A stretch of DNA of 46,770 nt from Terriglobales bacterium (GTDB taxonomy: Bacteria; Acidobacteriota; Terriglobia; Terriglobales; Acidobacteriaceae): contig JAICYU010000003.1 in the NCBI GenBank assembly GCA_025934025.1, positions 1-46,770 of the forward strand, read 5' to 3'. The notes under the pieces were generated by a model. The model saw only the letters and a program-made list of their open reading frames with translations. It was not told the DNA's origin and did no database searches. Shown here piece after piece: positions 34,001-43,425 of this stretch (the first letter of the stretch is position 1; each line of letters starts with the position of its first letter). Made by a program: the position numbers and the translations under genes.

Positions 34001-35152
34001 ATGTCTTCCCCGAATTCAGATCCGAGCTCGATGCTCGACTTTTGCCGGCAGCACCAGGCGGGTATGCTCGACTTGCTCCGGCGGCTAGTCGAGTTGGAAT
34101 CTCCAAGCGATAACAAGCCGGCGGTTGACGCTCTGGGCCGATTTCTGGAATCAGAGCTGGTTCGCTTCGGCGGCAAAGTCTCTTTTGTGCCGCAAGAGAA
34201 ATCTGGCAATCACCTGAAAGCGGTGTTTGCCGGGAACAGCGGCAGGCCTATTCTGCTGCTGGGTCATCTGGATACAGTCTGGCCCCTGGACACGCTCGGT
34301 TCCATGCCATTTCGAGTCGAAGGCGCGCGAGCGTTTGGCCCCGGAATCTACGACATGAAGGCCGGAATTGTGATGATAATTTTTGCATTGCGCGCGCTTG
34401 CCGCGGCCCGCGCCGAACATCCGCCGGTCTTGGTTCTCCTCGATAGCGACGAAGAGATTGGCAGCCCCACTGGGCGACCTCTGGTGGAAGCCACGGCGAA
34501 GGAGTGTCAGGCTGTGCTGGTTCTGGAGCCGTCACAAGGACCAACAGGGCATTTGAAGACGGCGCGCAAAGGTGTAGGCGATTACACGGTCCGCGTACGC
34601 GGGCGGGCCTCGCATGCGGGGGTGGACTTTGAAAAGGGGCGCAGCGCGATTGTGGAGTTGGCGCGCCAGATCCTTGAAGTGACTAGATTTACTGACATTA
34701 GCCGCGGAATTACTGTCAATCCTGGCGTAATTCAGGGGGGAACGCGCAGTAACGTGGTGCCAGCCGAAGCTTGGGTAGAAGTAGACATTCGCATCGCGCG
34801 CGCAGCCGACGCGCAGGAACTGGAACACAAATTTCAGAGGCTCAAACCGTTCGATCCAGGTTGCTCGATTGAAGTCGTGGGCGGATTGAACCGTCCACCC
34901 ATGGAACGCACGGAGGGCACGGCACGGCTCTTCCACCTCGCCAAGGAGCTGGGCGGGCGCTTGGGCATGATGCTGGATGAGGCTTCGACCGGCGGCGGCT
35001 CTGACGGCAACTTCACCTCAGCCCTGGATATTCCCACTCTTGATGGTCTCGGAGCGGTGGGTGAAGGTGCGCATGCAGTGGACGAGTCCATTGTGGTCGA
35101 AGAACTACCCCGGCGGACAGCCTTGCTGGCTTGCCTGATTCAGAGTCTCTGA
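34001..35152 (+). CDS. M20-family carboxypeptidase (glutamate carboxypeptidase-like)
   Basis: 383 residues. A cytoplasmic dizinc peptidase of the CPG2/ArgE type. Metal and catalytic residues can be placed: H89 and D91 in GHLDTVWP, D118 in GIYDMKAG, E151/E152 in DSDEEIGS, E176 in LEPSQG, and a C-terminal His in GEGAHAVDE. The dimerisation domain lies between about 190 and 300 (RGRASHAG). Glutamate-releasing substrates such as folates or Glu peptides are typical of close relatives; the exact substrate is inferred only. The ATG is 17 nt past the upstream terminator, with a TATGAT hexamer 11 nt before it. Confidence 0.93.
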   Translation: MSSPNSDPSSMLDFCRQHQAGMLDLLRRLVELESPSDNKPAVDALGRFLESELVRFGGKVSFVPQEKSGNHLKAVFAGNSGRPILLLGHLDTVWPLDTLGSMPFRVEGARAFGPGIYDMKAGIVMIIFALRALAAARAEHPPVLVLLDSDEEIGSPTGRPLVEATAKECQAVLVLEPSQGPTGHLKTARKGVGDYTVRVRGRASHAGVDFEKGRSAIVELARQILEVTRFTDISRGITVNPGVIQGGTRSNVVPAEAWVEVDIRIARAADAQELEHKFQRLKPFDPGCSIEVVGGLNRPPMERTEGTARLFHLAKELGGRLGMMLDEASTGGGSDGNFTSALDIPTLDGLGAVGEGAHAVDESIVVEELPRRTALLACLIQSL

Positions 35153-35209
35153 GTTTATTAAGAAGGTTAAGAAATCATCATGCTAAGTGCCTTATCTGTC
35201 ACTGTTTCT

Positions 35210-35239
35210 TTGACTCTGGCAGCGAAACTGGCCTACAAT
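35210..35239 (+). promoter_or_regulatory. Sigma70-type promoter of tatA
   Basis: TTGACT, 18-nt spacer, TACAAT (35234-35239), among the best promoter matches in the window. Predicted start is near 35246, giving a leader of about 60 nt to the ATG at 35305. Confidence 0.7.
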
Positions 35240-35304
35240 CAGACTTCAAATCATCCCTAATACTGCCTGGAGCGGGTTTGTGCGTTTCCGGCATGGAGCA
35301 AATC

Positions 35305-35475
35305 ATGTTTGGTGGAAAGCTTGGGATCACAGAGCTGATCTTAATTCTGCTGATTGCGCTTATCTTCTTCGGCCCGAGCAAGCTCGGCGACCTGGGCAAG
35401 GGCCTGGGCGATGCTATTAAGAATTTCAAAGGCGCGATGAAGGACGAAGAGAGCCAGCCAGCCGAAAAGAAGTAA
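35305..35475 (+). CDS. tatA: Twin-arginine translocase subunit TatA/TatE
   Basis: 56 residues from the ATG at 35305, preferred over an in-frame ATG at 35293 because GGAG lies about 8 nt upstream and TatA proteins usually start MFG. The sequence shows one transmembrane helix (LGITELILILLIALIFFG), the FGPSKL hinge and the amphipathic helix (GDLGKGLGDAIKNFKGAM), then a charged tail. It forms the protein-conducting pore of the Tat system for folded proteins. TatB and TatC are not in this window, so it is a lone or dispersed component. Confidence 0.93.
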   Translation: MFGGKLGITELILILLIALIFFGPSKLGDLGKGLGDAIKNFKGAMKDEESQPAEKK

Positions 35476-35485
35476 GCAATCGCGG

Positions 35486-36067
35486 CTATTGAAAGCCGCT
35501 TGCGCGCAACATCTCTGATACCAGCGTTAACGGTAATCCAACCACATTGGAATATTCCCCCTCCATGCGGATGGCCCATCGTCCAGCGCCGCCTTGGATG
35601 GCATACCCTCCCGCTTTATCCATCGGTTCTCCGGTTGCGATGTACTGCTGAATCTCCTCTTCCGCAAGCTCACGAAAGAAAACTTCCGTTGTGCTGGAGC
35701 GCGTCGCTTTCTGTCCTGAAGCGGAAATCAGGCTGACGGCAGTAGTCACCGAGTGTTCCCGACCGGAGAGCAGCCGGAGCATTCTCGCGGCATCCTCGTG
35801 ATCGCGTGGCTTGCCCAGAACCTCACCCCCCACCGCCACAATGGTGTCTGCGCCAAGCACGAAGCGGTGAGGAAACTTCCCTGCCACGGCTTCGGCTTTT
35901 TCCCGCGCCAGGCGCAGCGCGTAATCGAGCGGTCCCTCGCCTTCTCTCTGCTCCTCTAAAATATGCGCGGGATAAATTTCAATCGGGATGCCGGCCTCGC
36001 GCAATAATTCCTGACGGCGCGGAGAGGCAGAAGCCAAAATCAAGAAGCCTTGATCGTGTCTAAGCAT
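35486..36067 (-). CDS. maf: Maf-family nucleotide pyrophosphatase
   Basis: 193 residues from the ATG at 36067. A GTG at 36094 is possible but adds nine residues beyond the family start. It shows LILASASPRRQELLREAGIP with the Ser-Pro-Arg-Arg phosphate-binding turn, then VLGADTIVAVGG with the catalytic Asp, GKPRDHEDAARMLRLLSGRE and DKAGGYAIQGG. Maf/YhdE proteins hydrolyse dTTP/UTP or modified NTPs and influence cell division. It is convergent with tatA and divergent from the trehalohydrolase gene. Confidence 0.94.
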   Translation of the reverse strand: MLRHDQGFLILASASPRRQELLREAGIPIEIYPAHILEEQREGEGPLDYALRLAREKAEAVAGKFPHRFVLGADTIVAVGGEVLGKPRDHEDAARMLRLLSGREHSVTTAVSLISASGQKATRSSTTEVFFRELAEEEIQQYIATGEPMDKAGGYAIQGGAGRWAIRMEGEYSNVVGLPLTLVSEMLRASGFQ

Positions 36068-36129
36068 CCTTGGATGTGAAGAACTCCGTCTCACGATACG
36101 TGAAGAGCACGTTGCCAGGCAAAGTGATC

Positions 36130-37869
36130 ATGGGCATGCTCGGCGCCAACCTGCAAGGAGATGTCTGCGAGTTCCGCGTGTGGGCCCCTGCTGCCCGCAA
36201 CATGACCTTGCGCCTTACCACCGCGAACGGCACACAAGACCTGAAGATGCCGTACACGGAAAACGATCAGTTTGCCATTGAAGCGTTCGCCCGCGCAGGA
36301 GATCGGTATTCCTACATTCTGGATGACCACAAGCCCGTCCCTGATCCTGTCTCGCGCGTGCTGCCGGAAGGAGTTCACGGGCCTACGGAAATCGTGAATG
36401 CGTCGCAATTCCGGTGGACTGACCAAAACTGGCAAGGTCTGCCGCTGAGCGAGTACATCATCTACGAATTGCACATTGGCACATTCACTTCCGCTGGGAC
36501 CTTTGATTCGGCGATTGAGAAATTGGAGTACCTCAAGCGGTTGGGCGTGACTGTGATCGAACTCATGCCCGTCGCGGCGTTTCCGGGAACGCGCAACTGG
36601 GGTTATGACGGAGTGTCGCTCTATTCGGTGCAAGCGAGCTATGGCGGCCCAGAGGGACTGCGGCGGTTTGTGGATGCGGCGCACCGGCTTGGGCTGGCAG
36701 TGATGCTCGATGTGGTTTACAACCATCTCGGCAACGAAGGCAATTACCTGCGGATGTTTGGCCTGTACTTCACACATAAATACAAGACTCCCTGGGGCGA
36801 TGCTGTGAATTATGACCAGCCGGGGAGCGAGGGTGTTCGCAGCTATGTTGTAGAGAACGCATGCTACTGGATTCGCGAGTACCATCTCGACGGTCTTCGC
36901 TTGGACGCGGTGCAAACCATTCGCGATGACTCTCCGACGCACATCCTGGCAGAAATAAGTCAGGCGGTTCATGCGCTGACTCAAGAGCTTGGCCGGGAGG
37001 TGTGCGTCATCGCTGAAACCGATCAGAATGATGCCCGCATGGTGCAACCACGGCAGTCTGGCGGCTACGGCCTTGATGCCGTGTGGAGCGATGACTTTCA
37101 TCACGCAATCCACGCGTTCTTTACCGGTGAGCGCAAAGGCTACTATCAGGATTTCGGCAGCCCGCAGCAGATAGTGCGCGCGCTGAATGAAGGCTTCGTC
37201 TTTCAGGGAGAGCCATTTCAGTTCTGGCAAGGACGTCCGCGAGGAACCAGCAGCCGAGAAATGACTGCTCCGGCGCATGTGTTCTGCATGCAGAACCACG
37301 ACCAGACTGGCAATCGAGCCAAAGGCGAGCGGCTTACCACTCTTATTCCACGCGGCGCGCGAATGCTGGCTGCGGCCCTGCTGCTGCTTGCTCCGGAGAC
37401 TCCTCTGATCTTCATGGGACAGGAGTACGACGAAGCCAATCCTTTCCAGTTTTTCACCGACTACGGCGATCCGGCGCTCCAGAAAGCGGTGAGCGAGGGC
37501 CGTAGGGACGAGTTCAAAGATTTTGATTTCCGCGACGTTCCCGATCCGCAGAACCCGGCAACATTCGAGCGATCAAAATTGAACTGGGCGCTAACCACCG
37601 GCGAAAACGTGATGCTGCACTGGTATGCCACACTGGTCGAGCTGCGCAAGAAGTACGTCACCAGCGGCTCGCGCACTTGCCGGGCAGAGCTGCGCGATGG
37701 AGTGCTTGAGATGCAGGTTCCCGCTGATCAGCCAGTGCTTCGGGTCTTTGCCCGCCTGCAAAACGAAGCTGCGCTGCCGGAGCTTCATGGCGGATGGGAG
37801 CGCCTGCTCTCAGAAGAAGCTGATGGATACGCCGTTGCCGTTTGGGCGGAAGCGGCGGATTCGCGCTAG
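36130..37869 (+). CDS. treZ: Malto-oligosyltrehalose trehalohydrolase-like glycosidase
   Basis: A GH13 enzyme that releases trehalose from maltooligosyl-trehalose, 579 residues from the ATG at 36130. The frame also permits a TTG at 36070, which would overlap the divergent maf start, so the later start is preferred; it gives MGMLGANLQGDVCEFRVWAP, like known TreZ. The N-terminal CBM48-like domain spans about 1-95; then come GYDGVSLYSVQASYG, DVVYNHLG (region I), GLRLDAV with the nucleophile Asp (region II), VIAETDQND with the acid/base Glu (region III) and NHDQTGNRAKGERL (region IV), all typical of TreZ. The partner TreY is not nearby. A related GH13 branching enzyme is the main alternative. Confidence 0.9.
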   Translation: MGMLGANLQGDVCEFRVWAPAARNMTLRLTTANGTQDLKMPYTENDQFAIEAFARAGDRYSYILDDHKPVPDPVSRVLPEGVHGPTEIVNASQFRWTDQNWQGLPLSEYIIYELHIGTFTSAGTFDSAIEKLEYLKRLGVTVIELMPVAAFPGTRNWGYDGVSLYSVQASYGGPEGLRRFVDAAHRLGLAVMLDVVYNHLGNEGNYLRMFGLYFTHKYKTPWGDAVNYDQPGSEGVRSYVVENACYWIREYHLDGLRLDAVQTIRDDSPTHILAEISQAVHALTQELGREVCVIAETDQNDARMVQPRQSGGYGLDAVWSDDFHHAIHAFFTGERKGYYQDFGSPQQIVRALNEGFVFQGEPFQFWQGRPRGTSSREMTAPAHVFCMQNHDQTGNRAKGERLTTLIPRGARMLAAALLLLAPETPLIFMGQEYDEANPFQFFTDYGDPALQKAVSEGRRDEFKDFDFRDVPDPQNPATFERSKLNWALTTGENVMLHWYATLVELRKKYVTSGSRTCRAELRDGVLEMQVPADQPVLRVFARLQNEAALPELHGGWERLLSEEADGYAVAVWAEAADSR

Positions 37870-37919
37870 GCCTGTTTGCGGTGTCCTTTCCTTGGCCTTG
37901 TTAAAATCACTATTTCGCC

Positions 37920-39452
37920 ATGTTCCAGAAGGTGCTTATAGCCAATCGGGGTGAGATTGCGGTGCGCGTGATTCGCGCCTGCCGCGAGATGGGAATTTCC
38001 ACGGTTGCCGTGTTCTCCGATGTTGATCGCGCGGCCCTGCACGTCAGCATGGCTGACGAAGCTTACCTGATCGGGCCGGCCCCCGCGCGGGAGTCCTATC
38101 TCAACATTCAGAAGATTCTTGAGGTGGCCCGCCGCAGCGAAGCTCAGGCCATTCATCCCGGCTACGGATTTCTCTCAGAGAACGCAAACTTTGCCCGTGC
38201 GTGCGGCGAGGCAGGCGTGAAGTTCATCGGCCCTCCCCCTTCGGCGATGGAACTCATGGGATCGAAGACGCGCGCGCGCCAAGCCATGCAGGCCGCTGGT
38301 GTGCCGTTTGTTCCCGGCTCGTCACGCGGGCTGTCGCTTCAGGAAGCCGAGGCGCTCGCGGCCGAGATTCGTTTCCCGGTGATGATCAAGGCAGCGGCTG
38401 GCGGCGGCGGCAAAGGCATGCGCCTGGTGCGCAGCGCGACTGAATTCAAGAGCTCATTTGAAGCGGCACAGAGCGAGGCGCTACGCTCGTTTGGCGACGC
38501 CGAGGTTTATCTCGAGAAGTACATCGAGAATCCCCGCCATATCGAAATCCAGGTGCTGGCCGACGAACACGGGAATACGGTCTTTCTTGGCGAGCGCGAG
38601 TGCTCAGTGCAGCGCCGCCATCAGAAGGTGATTGAAGAAGCGCCATCCGCCATTGTTGATGAAGAAATGCGCCGGAAAATGGGCGCTGTTGCAGTCCAGG
38701 CCGCGAGTTCAGCCGGCTACACCAACGCGGGAACGATCGAGTTCCTGGTGGACCAGCAACGTAACTTCTACTTCCTGGAGATGAATACCCGCTTGCAGGT
38801 GGAGCATCCGGTCACGGAATTTGTGACTGGGCTCGATTTGGTACACCTGCAACTGAAGATCGCTTCCGGTGAGAAGCTACCCTTCGATCAGAAAGACATC
38901 GCGCTGCGCGGCCATGCCATTGAGTGCCGCATCTATGCTGAAGATCCGGAGAACAACTTCTTTCCTTCGCCGGGAAAGATCACCAGCCTGATTCGACCTT
39001 CCGGTCCCGGCATTCGTGAAGATAGTGGCGTGTACGAGGGTTGGACCGTGCCGCTGGACTACGATCCCATGCTGTCGAAGCTGATCGCTTTCGCGCCTGA
39101 CCGAGCGGCTGCTATCGCGAGGATGCGGCGTGCGCTGGATGAGTATTTTGTCGGCGGCATCAAGTCCAATCTACCGCTGTTCCGCCGCATTCTGGAGCAT
39201 CCGGATTTTATTTCGGCAAAGATTGACACGGGCTTTCTTGACCGGCTGCTATCGGGCGAGTCGCATCTCTCGCAAGCTTTCTCTCAGAACAAAGATGGGT
39301 TCAGCGACATTGCCGCCATTTCCGCTGCGCTGTTTGCCGCCACGGCTGCGCCGATAAGCAACGGCCCGAATGGGAACAGCTCTGCCGCACAGGGGAAAAC
39401 CGGCTCTGCGTGGAAGCGCGCCGCACGCGACGAGGGGGTAGCCGGCCAGTGA
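37920..39452 (+). CDS. accC: Biotin carboxylase subunit of an acyl-CoA carboxylase
   Basis: 510 residues. It carboxylates biotin using ATP and bicarbonate. The ATP-grasp fold shows KVLIANRGEIAVRVIRACRE at the start, HPGYGFLSEN (79-88), the glycine loop GGGGKGM (161-167) and EMNTRLQVEHPVTE (287-300). The core ends near 450; the remaining 60 residues are a Ser/Ala/Gly-rich tail. A TAAAAT box lies 12 nt before the ATG. It overlaps the biotin carrier gene by 4 nt (GTGA). Whether the partner is acetyl-CoA, propionyl-CoA or another acyl-CoA carboxyltransferase cannot be read here, since no carboxyltransferase gene is present; the gene symbol is therefore approximate. Confidence 0.92.
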   Translation: MFQKVLIANRGEIAVRVIRACREMGISTVAVFSDVDRAALHVSMADEAYLIGPAPARESYLNIQKILEVARRSEAQAIHPGYGFLSENANFARACGEAGVKFIGPPPSAMELMGSKTRARQAMQAAGVPFVPGSSRGLSLQEAEALAAEIRFPVMIKAAAGGGGKGMRLVRSATEFKSSFEAAQSEALRSFGDAEVYLEKYIENPRHIEIQVLADEHGNTVFLGERECSVQRRHQKVIEEAPSAIVDEEMRRKMGAVAVQAASSAGYTNAGTIEFLVDQQRNFYFLEMNTRLQVEHPVTEFVTGLDLVHLQLKIASGEKLPFDQKDIALRGHAIECRIYAEDPENNFFPSPGKITSLIRPSGPGIREDSGVYEGWTVPLDYDPMLSKLIAFAPDRAAAIARMRRALDEYFVGGIKSNLPLFRRILEHPDFISAKIDTGFLDRLLSGESHLSQAFSQNKDGFSDIAAISAALFAATAAPISNGPNGNSSAAQGKTGSAWKRAARDEGVAGQ

Positions 39453-39946
39453 TCTACGAGGTCACAGTAGCCGCCAAGGTCCGCAAGGTAGAGCTCACGC
39501 GCAGCGAGTCAGGCTGGCTGTGCAAGCTTGATGGGCGCGAGCTGCCGCTGGATGTCGTCACCACGCGCATCGGCGTGCTTTCACTGTTGCTCGACGGCAA
39601 ATCCTACGAGATCAAGCAGGAGCGAACCGCAGGCGAGACCAACATTGTTGTCGGCAACCATCGCTTTAACGCGGTGGTGCGCGATCCTCGTTCACTGCGC
39701 TCGCGCCGCGAATCAGAAGCCGGCGCTCAGGGACCGCGAAAAATCACAGCTCCCATGCCCGGCAAAGTTGTTCGGATTCTTGCTGCCGTCGGCGACGCGG
39801 TGGAAGCGGGCCAGCCGGTGCTGGTGATTGAAGCCATGAAGATGCAGAACGAGCTGAAGTCGCCGAAGAAAGGAGTGCTCAAGAAATTGAATGTCACTCC
39901 GGGAGCAGCGGTCGAGGCCGGTCAGGCGCTGGCCGAAGTGGAATGA
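39449..39946 (+). CDS. Biotin carboxyl carrier protein
   Basis: 165 residues from a GTG at 39449 that overlaps the carboxylase stop. An ATG further upstream in frame (39410) falls inside accC, lacks a Shine-Dalgarno and is not preferred. The C-terminal biotinyl domain (98-165) carries EAMKM with the biotin lysine K131. The N-terminal 95 residues are a beta domain (VTVAAKVRKVELTRSESGWL) like the linker domain of propionyl/methylcrotonyl-CoA carboxylase alpha chains. So this pair looks like an acyl-CoA carboxylase alpha subunit split into two genes. Confidence 0.9.
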   Translation: MIYEVTVAAKVRKVELTRSESGWLCKLDGRELPLDVVTTRIGVLSLLLDGKSYEIKQERTAGETNIVVGNHRFNAVVRDPRSLRSRRESEAGAQGPRKITAPMPGKVVRILAAVGDAVEAGQPVLVIEAMKMQNELKSPKKGVLKKLNVTPGAAVEAGQALAEVE

Positions 39947-39951
39947 TCCTG

Positions 39952-40536
39952 TCAGCCTGCGGGCTTGGCTCCTCCTGTGTGCTCCCCCGTCTTCAGGTCC
40001 ACTGTGAACTGCACCTCGCGGTCCGTGATTGCATCCCAGCCCGCGCCTTCGAGCACCATGTTCTCGATTTTGATCACACGAACTCCCTCCCAGGAGAGCC
40101 GACCTGTAGTCCACATAATGCCTGCTGCTCCCAGCGCGGTAATCGAGGTGAAGCCAACAAACGCCAGCAGTCCCAGTTCCACCACCGCGCGGATTTCCGT
40201 CACCGGACGCTGCTCAATCTGGAACCACTGCGCGGGGTCGGTGGACTTCACCACATAGGCGTAGCCGCCCGCGACCACGCAGACCGAATCAGGATCAGGG
40301 CAGGAGAAAATTGCGTTGAGCACGTGCGCAGAATCGAAACCCAGCGCAAAGAAACCGGTCCATGCTGCGCCGGCCGATGGGACCAGCCGCACGTAAGCGC
40401 CGGTGCGGTCGCCTTCTTCCAACTCCGCGGGATAGTGATGGAGAGTTTCAAGCGGATGAATCGGCGGAGCTGACTGCAGGAGCTTCGCTTCATAAATGTG
40501 AGGGAAGCTGAAGTCGAACCTGAAATGCGCCTTCAT
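39952..40536 (-). CDS. Conserved hypothetical protein coupled to gltX
   Basis: 194 residues, mostly soluble, with one hydrophobic stretch at about 118-145 ([20 protein letters not shown]) that may be a membrane helix. The C-terminal part has a short beta motif ([18 protein letters not shown]). The family is not recognised. It starts four bases before the gltX stop (40533-40536, ATGA), so translation is coupled to gltX and expression is tied to tRNA charging. The functional link is unclear. It converges on the biotin carrier gene 5 nt away. Confidence 0.75.
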   Translation of the reverse strand: MKAHFRFDFSFPHIYEAKLLQSAPPIHPLETLHHYPAELEEGDRTGAYVRLVPSAGAAWTGFFALGFDSAHVLNAIFSCPDPDSVCVVAGGYAYVVKSTDPAQWFQIEQRPVTEIRAVVELGLLAFVGFTSITALGAAGIMWTTGRLSWEGVRVIKIENMVLEGAGWDAITDREVQFTVDLKTGEHTGGAKPAG

Positions 40537-42047
40537 TTCCTCTGCTCAAGCGCGGCAAGGAATTCCTGCACTCGCTCGCGCACGCTCTCCACGTGCACCG
40601 GAAGAGAAAGCCGGCTGCCTTCTTCGATCAGCGGAATCAGGCGGTCGAAGTCTGGGCCGGAGTGGGAGCCAATCAGAGCTATTCGCACGGGATGAAACAA
40701 ATCCTTGCCTTTTGCGCCGGTTTCGGCTTTGATTTCATTCGTGACGGCTTTGAATCGCTCCGCAGTCAGAGGCGAATCGTTGGCGATGCGTGGGCCAAAA
40801 CCCTGAACGACAACAATCGCTTTCTCATTAGCAAACACCTGAGAATTTTCTTCCGACGCGAGTGCTGCTTGGGGATCAGTGTGAAAAATGATGCTTGCCC
40901 GCTGCGGCAACTGCTCCAGCCGGTCCACGTAGGGCGCCAGCAGATCAATCAGGCGGTTGGCCCATGCGGTGATGCTCTGATCGGCAGTCTCAGGCAGAAG
41001 CCCCGCCCGCTGAAGAAATCCTGCAGCCAGCGAATGGATCCGTTCCGGCGGGCTCTGCTTCAGGTAATGACGGTTAAGCCAATTCAGCTTGTCATTGTCG
41101 AAAATCGCCGGGGCAGGCGTGACGCGCTCAAGAGAGAATTCCCGGATAAGATCGTCTTCGGGAAAGATCTCGCGGTCGCCGCCGCTCGGGGCCCAGCCCA
41201 GCAGCGCCAGATAATTCATCAACGCCTCCGGCAGCACTCCCATCTCGCGGAAATTCGCGACTGAAGTTGCGCCGTGCCGTTTCGAGAGACGCTCGCGGTC
41301 CGGCCCGAGAATGGTTGAAAGGTGCGCGAATTCGGGCACGGGCAGGCCGAGCGCTTCATAGAGCGCAACCTGCTTGGGAGTGTTGGAGATGTGGTCGTCG
41401 CCGCGAATTACGTGCGTGATCTTCATATCGGCATCGTCAATCACCACCACGTAGTTATAAACCGGCATACCGCTGGAGCGGACGATGATCGGGTCGCTCA
41501 CTACTTCGTTAGAAAACTCCACATTACCGCGTACGATGTCGTGAAAGCGGATGGGATGCTCCGGAATTTTCAGCCGAATTGCGGCAGCCTCGCCATCCGT
41601 GCGGCGGCGCTCGGCTTCATCCCGATCGAGTTCGCGGCATTTGCCTGAATAGATCGGCTGGCGGCCTTCAGCCATCGCCTGCTGCCGCTCGCGCTCCAGT
41701 TGTTCGGCCGTGCAAAAACAGTAGTAGGCCTTCTGTTCGCGGATGAGCCGGTCGGCATAGCTGCGGTAGACGCTCATTTTGTCAGACTGGCGATACGGTG
41801 GGTAAGGCCCGCCAACGTCAGGGCCTTCGTCCCAATCCAACCCCAGCCACTTCATGTCTTCCATGAGCTGGGTCTCGAAGCGTTTTTCGCTGCGCTCCAC
41901 GTCAGTATCTTCAATGCGCAACACAAAGCTGCCGCCGGTCTTGCGGGCGAAGAGCCAGTTGTAGAGCGCCGTGCGCACGTTACCGATGTGGAGCTGTCCT
42001 GTTGGCGAAGGCGCGAAGCGAACCCGCGGTTTGTCCGTCTTATCCAT
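40533..42047 (-). CDS. gltX: Glutamyl-tRNA synthetase
   Basis: A 504-residue class I synthetase attaching Glu to tRNA-Glu, and tRNA-Gln in organisms that use the amidotransferase route. The HIGH-type motif [11 protein letters not shown] is at 13-23 and the KMSKS-type LSKRHG at 254-259. The zinc-site cysteines C110, C112 and C137 match the spacing of the E. coli C98, C100 and C125; the fourth ligand (His in E. coli) is E139 here. The [11 protein letters not shown] and WLNRHYLK blocks are standard. It overlaps the following hypothetical gene by 4 nt. Confidence 0.97.
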   Translation of the reverse strand: MDKTDKPRVRFAPSPTGQLHIGNVRTALYNWLFARKTGGSFVLRIEDTDVERSEKRFETQLMEDMKWLGLDWDEGPDVGGPYPPYRQSDKMSVYRSYADRLIREQKAYYCFCTAEQLERERQQAMAEGRQPIYSGKCRELDRDEAERRRTDGEAAAIRLKIPEHPIRFHDIVRGNVEFSNEVVSDPIIVRSSGMPVYNYVVVIDDADMKITHVIRGDDHISNTPKQVALYEALGLPVPEFAHLSTILGPDRERLSKRHGATSVANFREMGVLPEALMNYLALLGWAPSGGDREIFPEDDLIREFSLERVTPAPAIFDNDKLNWLNRHYLKQSPPERIHSLAAGFLQRAGLLPETADQSITAWANRLIDLLAPYVDRLEQLPQRASIIFHTDPQAALASEENSQVFANEKAIVVVQGFGPRIANDSPLTAERFKAVTNEIKAETGAKGKDLFHPVRIALIGSHSGPDFDRLIPLIEEGSRLSLPVHVESVRERVQEFLAALEQRK

Positions 42048-42114
42048 CTAATTCTGATGGTAACAAACCGCTCGCCAGCAACGGGGTGCAGCTTTGCCGC
42101 ATCTTTACAGGGGC

Positions 42115-43416
42115 ATGTCGAACTCTGACTTGACCTCTGTTCTGTTTCTTTTGCTGCTCCTGGTAGGACTCGCTCAGCTTCTAGGTTTTCTTTTCGTCAA
42201 GATGCGCCAGCCCAAAGTGATTGGCGAGATCATGGCAGGAATCGTTCTTGGGCCGGCTCTGTTGGGACGCATTCACTTTGCCTCCACGTCCTTTCCGGAA
42301 CTGGCAAAGCAGCATGCCTCCATTCTGAACTTCGTCTACTGGATGGGGCTACTGCTGCTCATGTTCATGTCCGGCGCGGAAACCAAACAGTTGTTCAGCA
42401 GGAATGAGCGGCGCGAGGTAAGCTGGTTGGCCGCAGTAGGAACAGGAATTCCTTTCATCCTCGGACTGGTGTTCGGCCCCATGCTGGTCGGCCCCGCGAT
42501 TTCCGGTCCTAAGGGAAACAAGCTGTCCCTGGTCATCATTCTGGCGGTCGGCGTGGCTGTAACCTCGGTTCCAGTGATTTCCAAGATTTTTGCCGATCTC
42601 AAGATCCTGCACACGCGGTTCGCGCGATTGGTGCTGGGCGTGGCGGTGCTGGAAGACATTGTGCTGTGGGCAGCTTTGGCTATGGCGACGGCTGTTGCAG
42701 GAACTGCCGTGCTGCATCCCGGCCAGATGGCCTACCATCTGCTCTCGACCGTCGGTTTCTTCGTGCTGGGTCTCACACTGCTGCCGCGAGCGATTAAAAG
42801 AATCAACAAATCGAAGTACAACTTTCTCGCTCGACAATCACCGGTGGGTTATGCACTGGCGGTATTGCTTGCCTACTGCGTTCTGGCCGGCGCGTTGGAT
42901 GTGAATCTTGTGTTCGCGGCGTTCCTGGCGGCTTTCGCGGTGGTCCACAAGAAACGCCGCCTTTTTGCGGAAGCGCTGGACGCGATCGGCAAAGTTTCGT
43001 TTGCGTTCTTTATCCCGGTGTACTTCGCCATCGTCGGCTTGAAACTCGATCTGGTGAAGACCTTCTCGTGGCAACTGCTGGTGCTTTTCCTGGTTGGCAC
43101 CTGCGTCATCAAAATCCTGTCTGTTTCGCTCGCGGGACGGCTGGCTGGATTCCGCGGACTTGATCTGATCAATCTTTCGCTCACCACCAATGCGCGTGGG
43201 GGCCCCGGCATCGTGCTGGCGAGCGTTGCCTTCGATGCCGGAATCATCAACGCCAAGTTCTACACGGCTCTGGTGCTTGTCGCTGTGCTTACTTCGCAAA
43301 TCGCCGGCGCATGGCTGGAGCACGTGCTCCGTCGCGGCTGGCCATTGCTTTCGGGAGAAGATGCATTGCCGAATGCTTTGACTGCCGCGGAGAAAGCGCC
43401 GGAAGTGGCAGCGTAA
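42115..43416 (+). CDS. Cation/proton antiporter (CPA2/Kef-type)
   Basis: 433 residues from the ATG at 42115, where AGGGGC lies just upstream; a TTG reading from 42094 is less likely. About 12-13 transmembrane helices are visible. Family blocks are QPKVIGEIMAGIVLGPALLG near the start, LAVGVAVTSVPVISKIFADL with the helix-breaking TSVP, VLGVAVLEDIVLWAALA (the conserved Glu-Asp), and LSLTTNARGGPGIVLASVA near the end. The RCK/TrkA-N regulatory domain of KefC-like proteins is absent. It likely exchanges K+ or Na+ for H+ in pH and osmotic homeostasis. It is divergent from gltX. Confidence 0.92.
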   Translation: MSNSDLTSVLFLLLLLVGLAQLLGFLFVKMRQPKVIGEIMAGIVLGPALLGRIHFASTSFPELAKQHASILNFVYWMGLLLLMFMSGAETKQLFSRNERREVSWLAAVGTGIPFILGLVFGPMLVGPAISGPKGNKLSLVIILAVGVAVTSVPVISKIFADLKILHTRFARLVLGVAVLEDIVLWAALAMATAVAGTAVLHPGQMAYHLLSTVGFFVLGLTLLPRAIKRINKSKYNFLARQSPVGYALAVLLAYCVLAGALDVNLVFAAFLAAFAVVHKKRRLFAEALDAIGKVSFAFFIPVYFAIVGLKLDLVKTFSWQLLVLFLVGTCVIKILSVSLAGRLAGFRGLDLINLSLTTNARGGPGIVLASVAFDAGIINAKFYTALVLVAVLTSQIAGAWLEHVLRRGWPLLSGEDALPNALTAAEKAPEVAA

Positions 43417-43425
43417 GATATTCGC

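Noticed and set aside
36091-37299. A 402-codon frame on the minus strand opposite the treZ-like gene
   Set aside because: The plus strand encodes clear GH13 catalytic motifs; the antisense product has no domain and its His/Ile-rich composition is typical of shadows.
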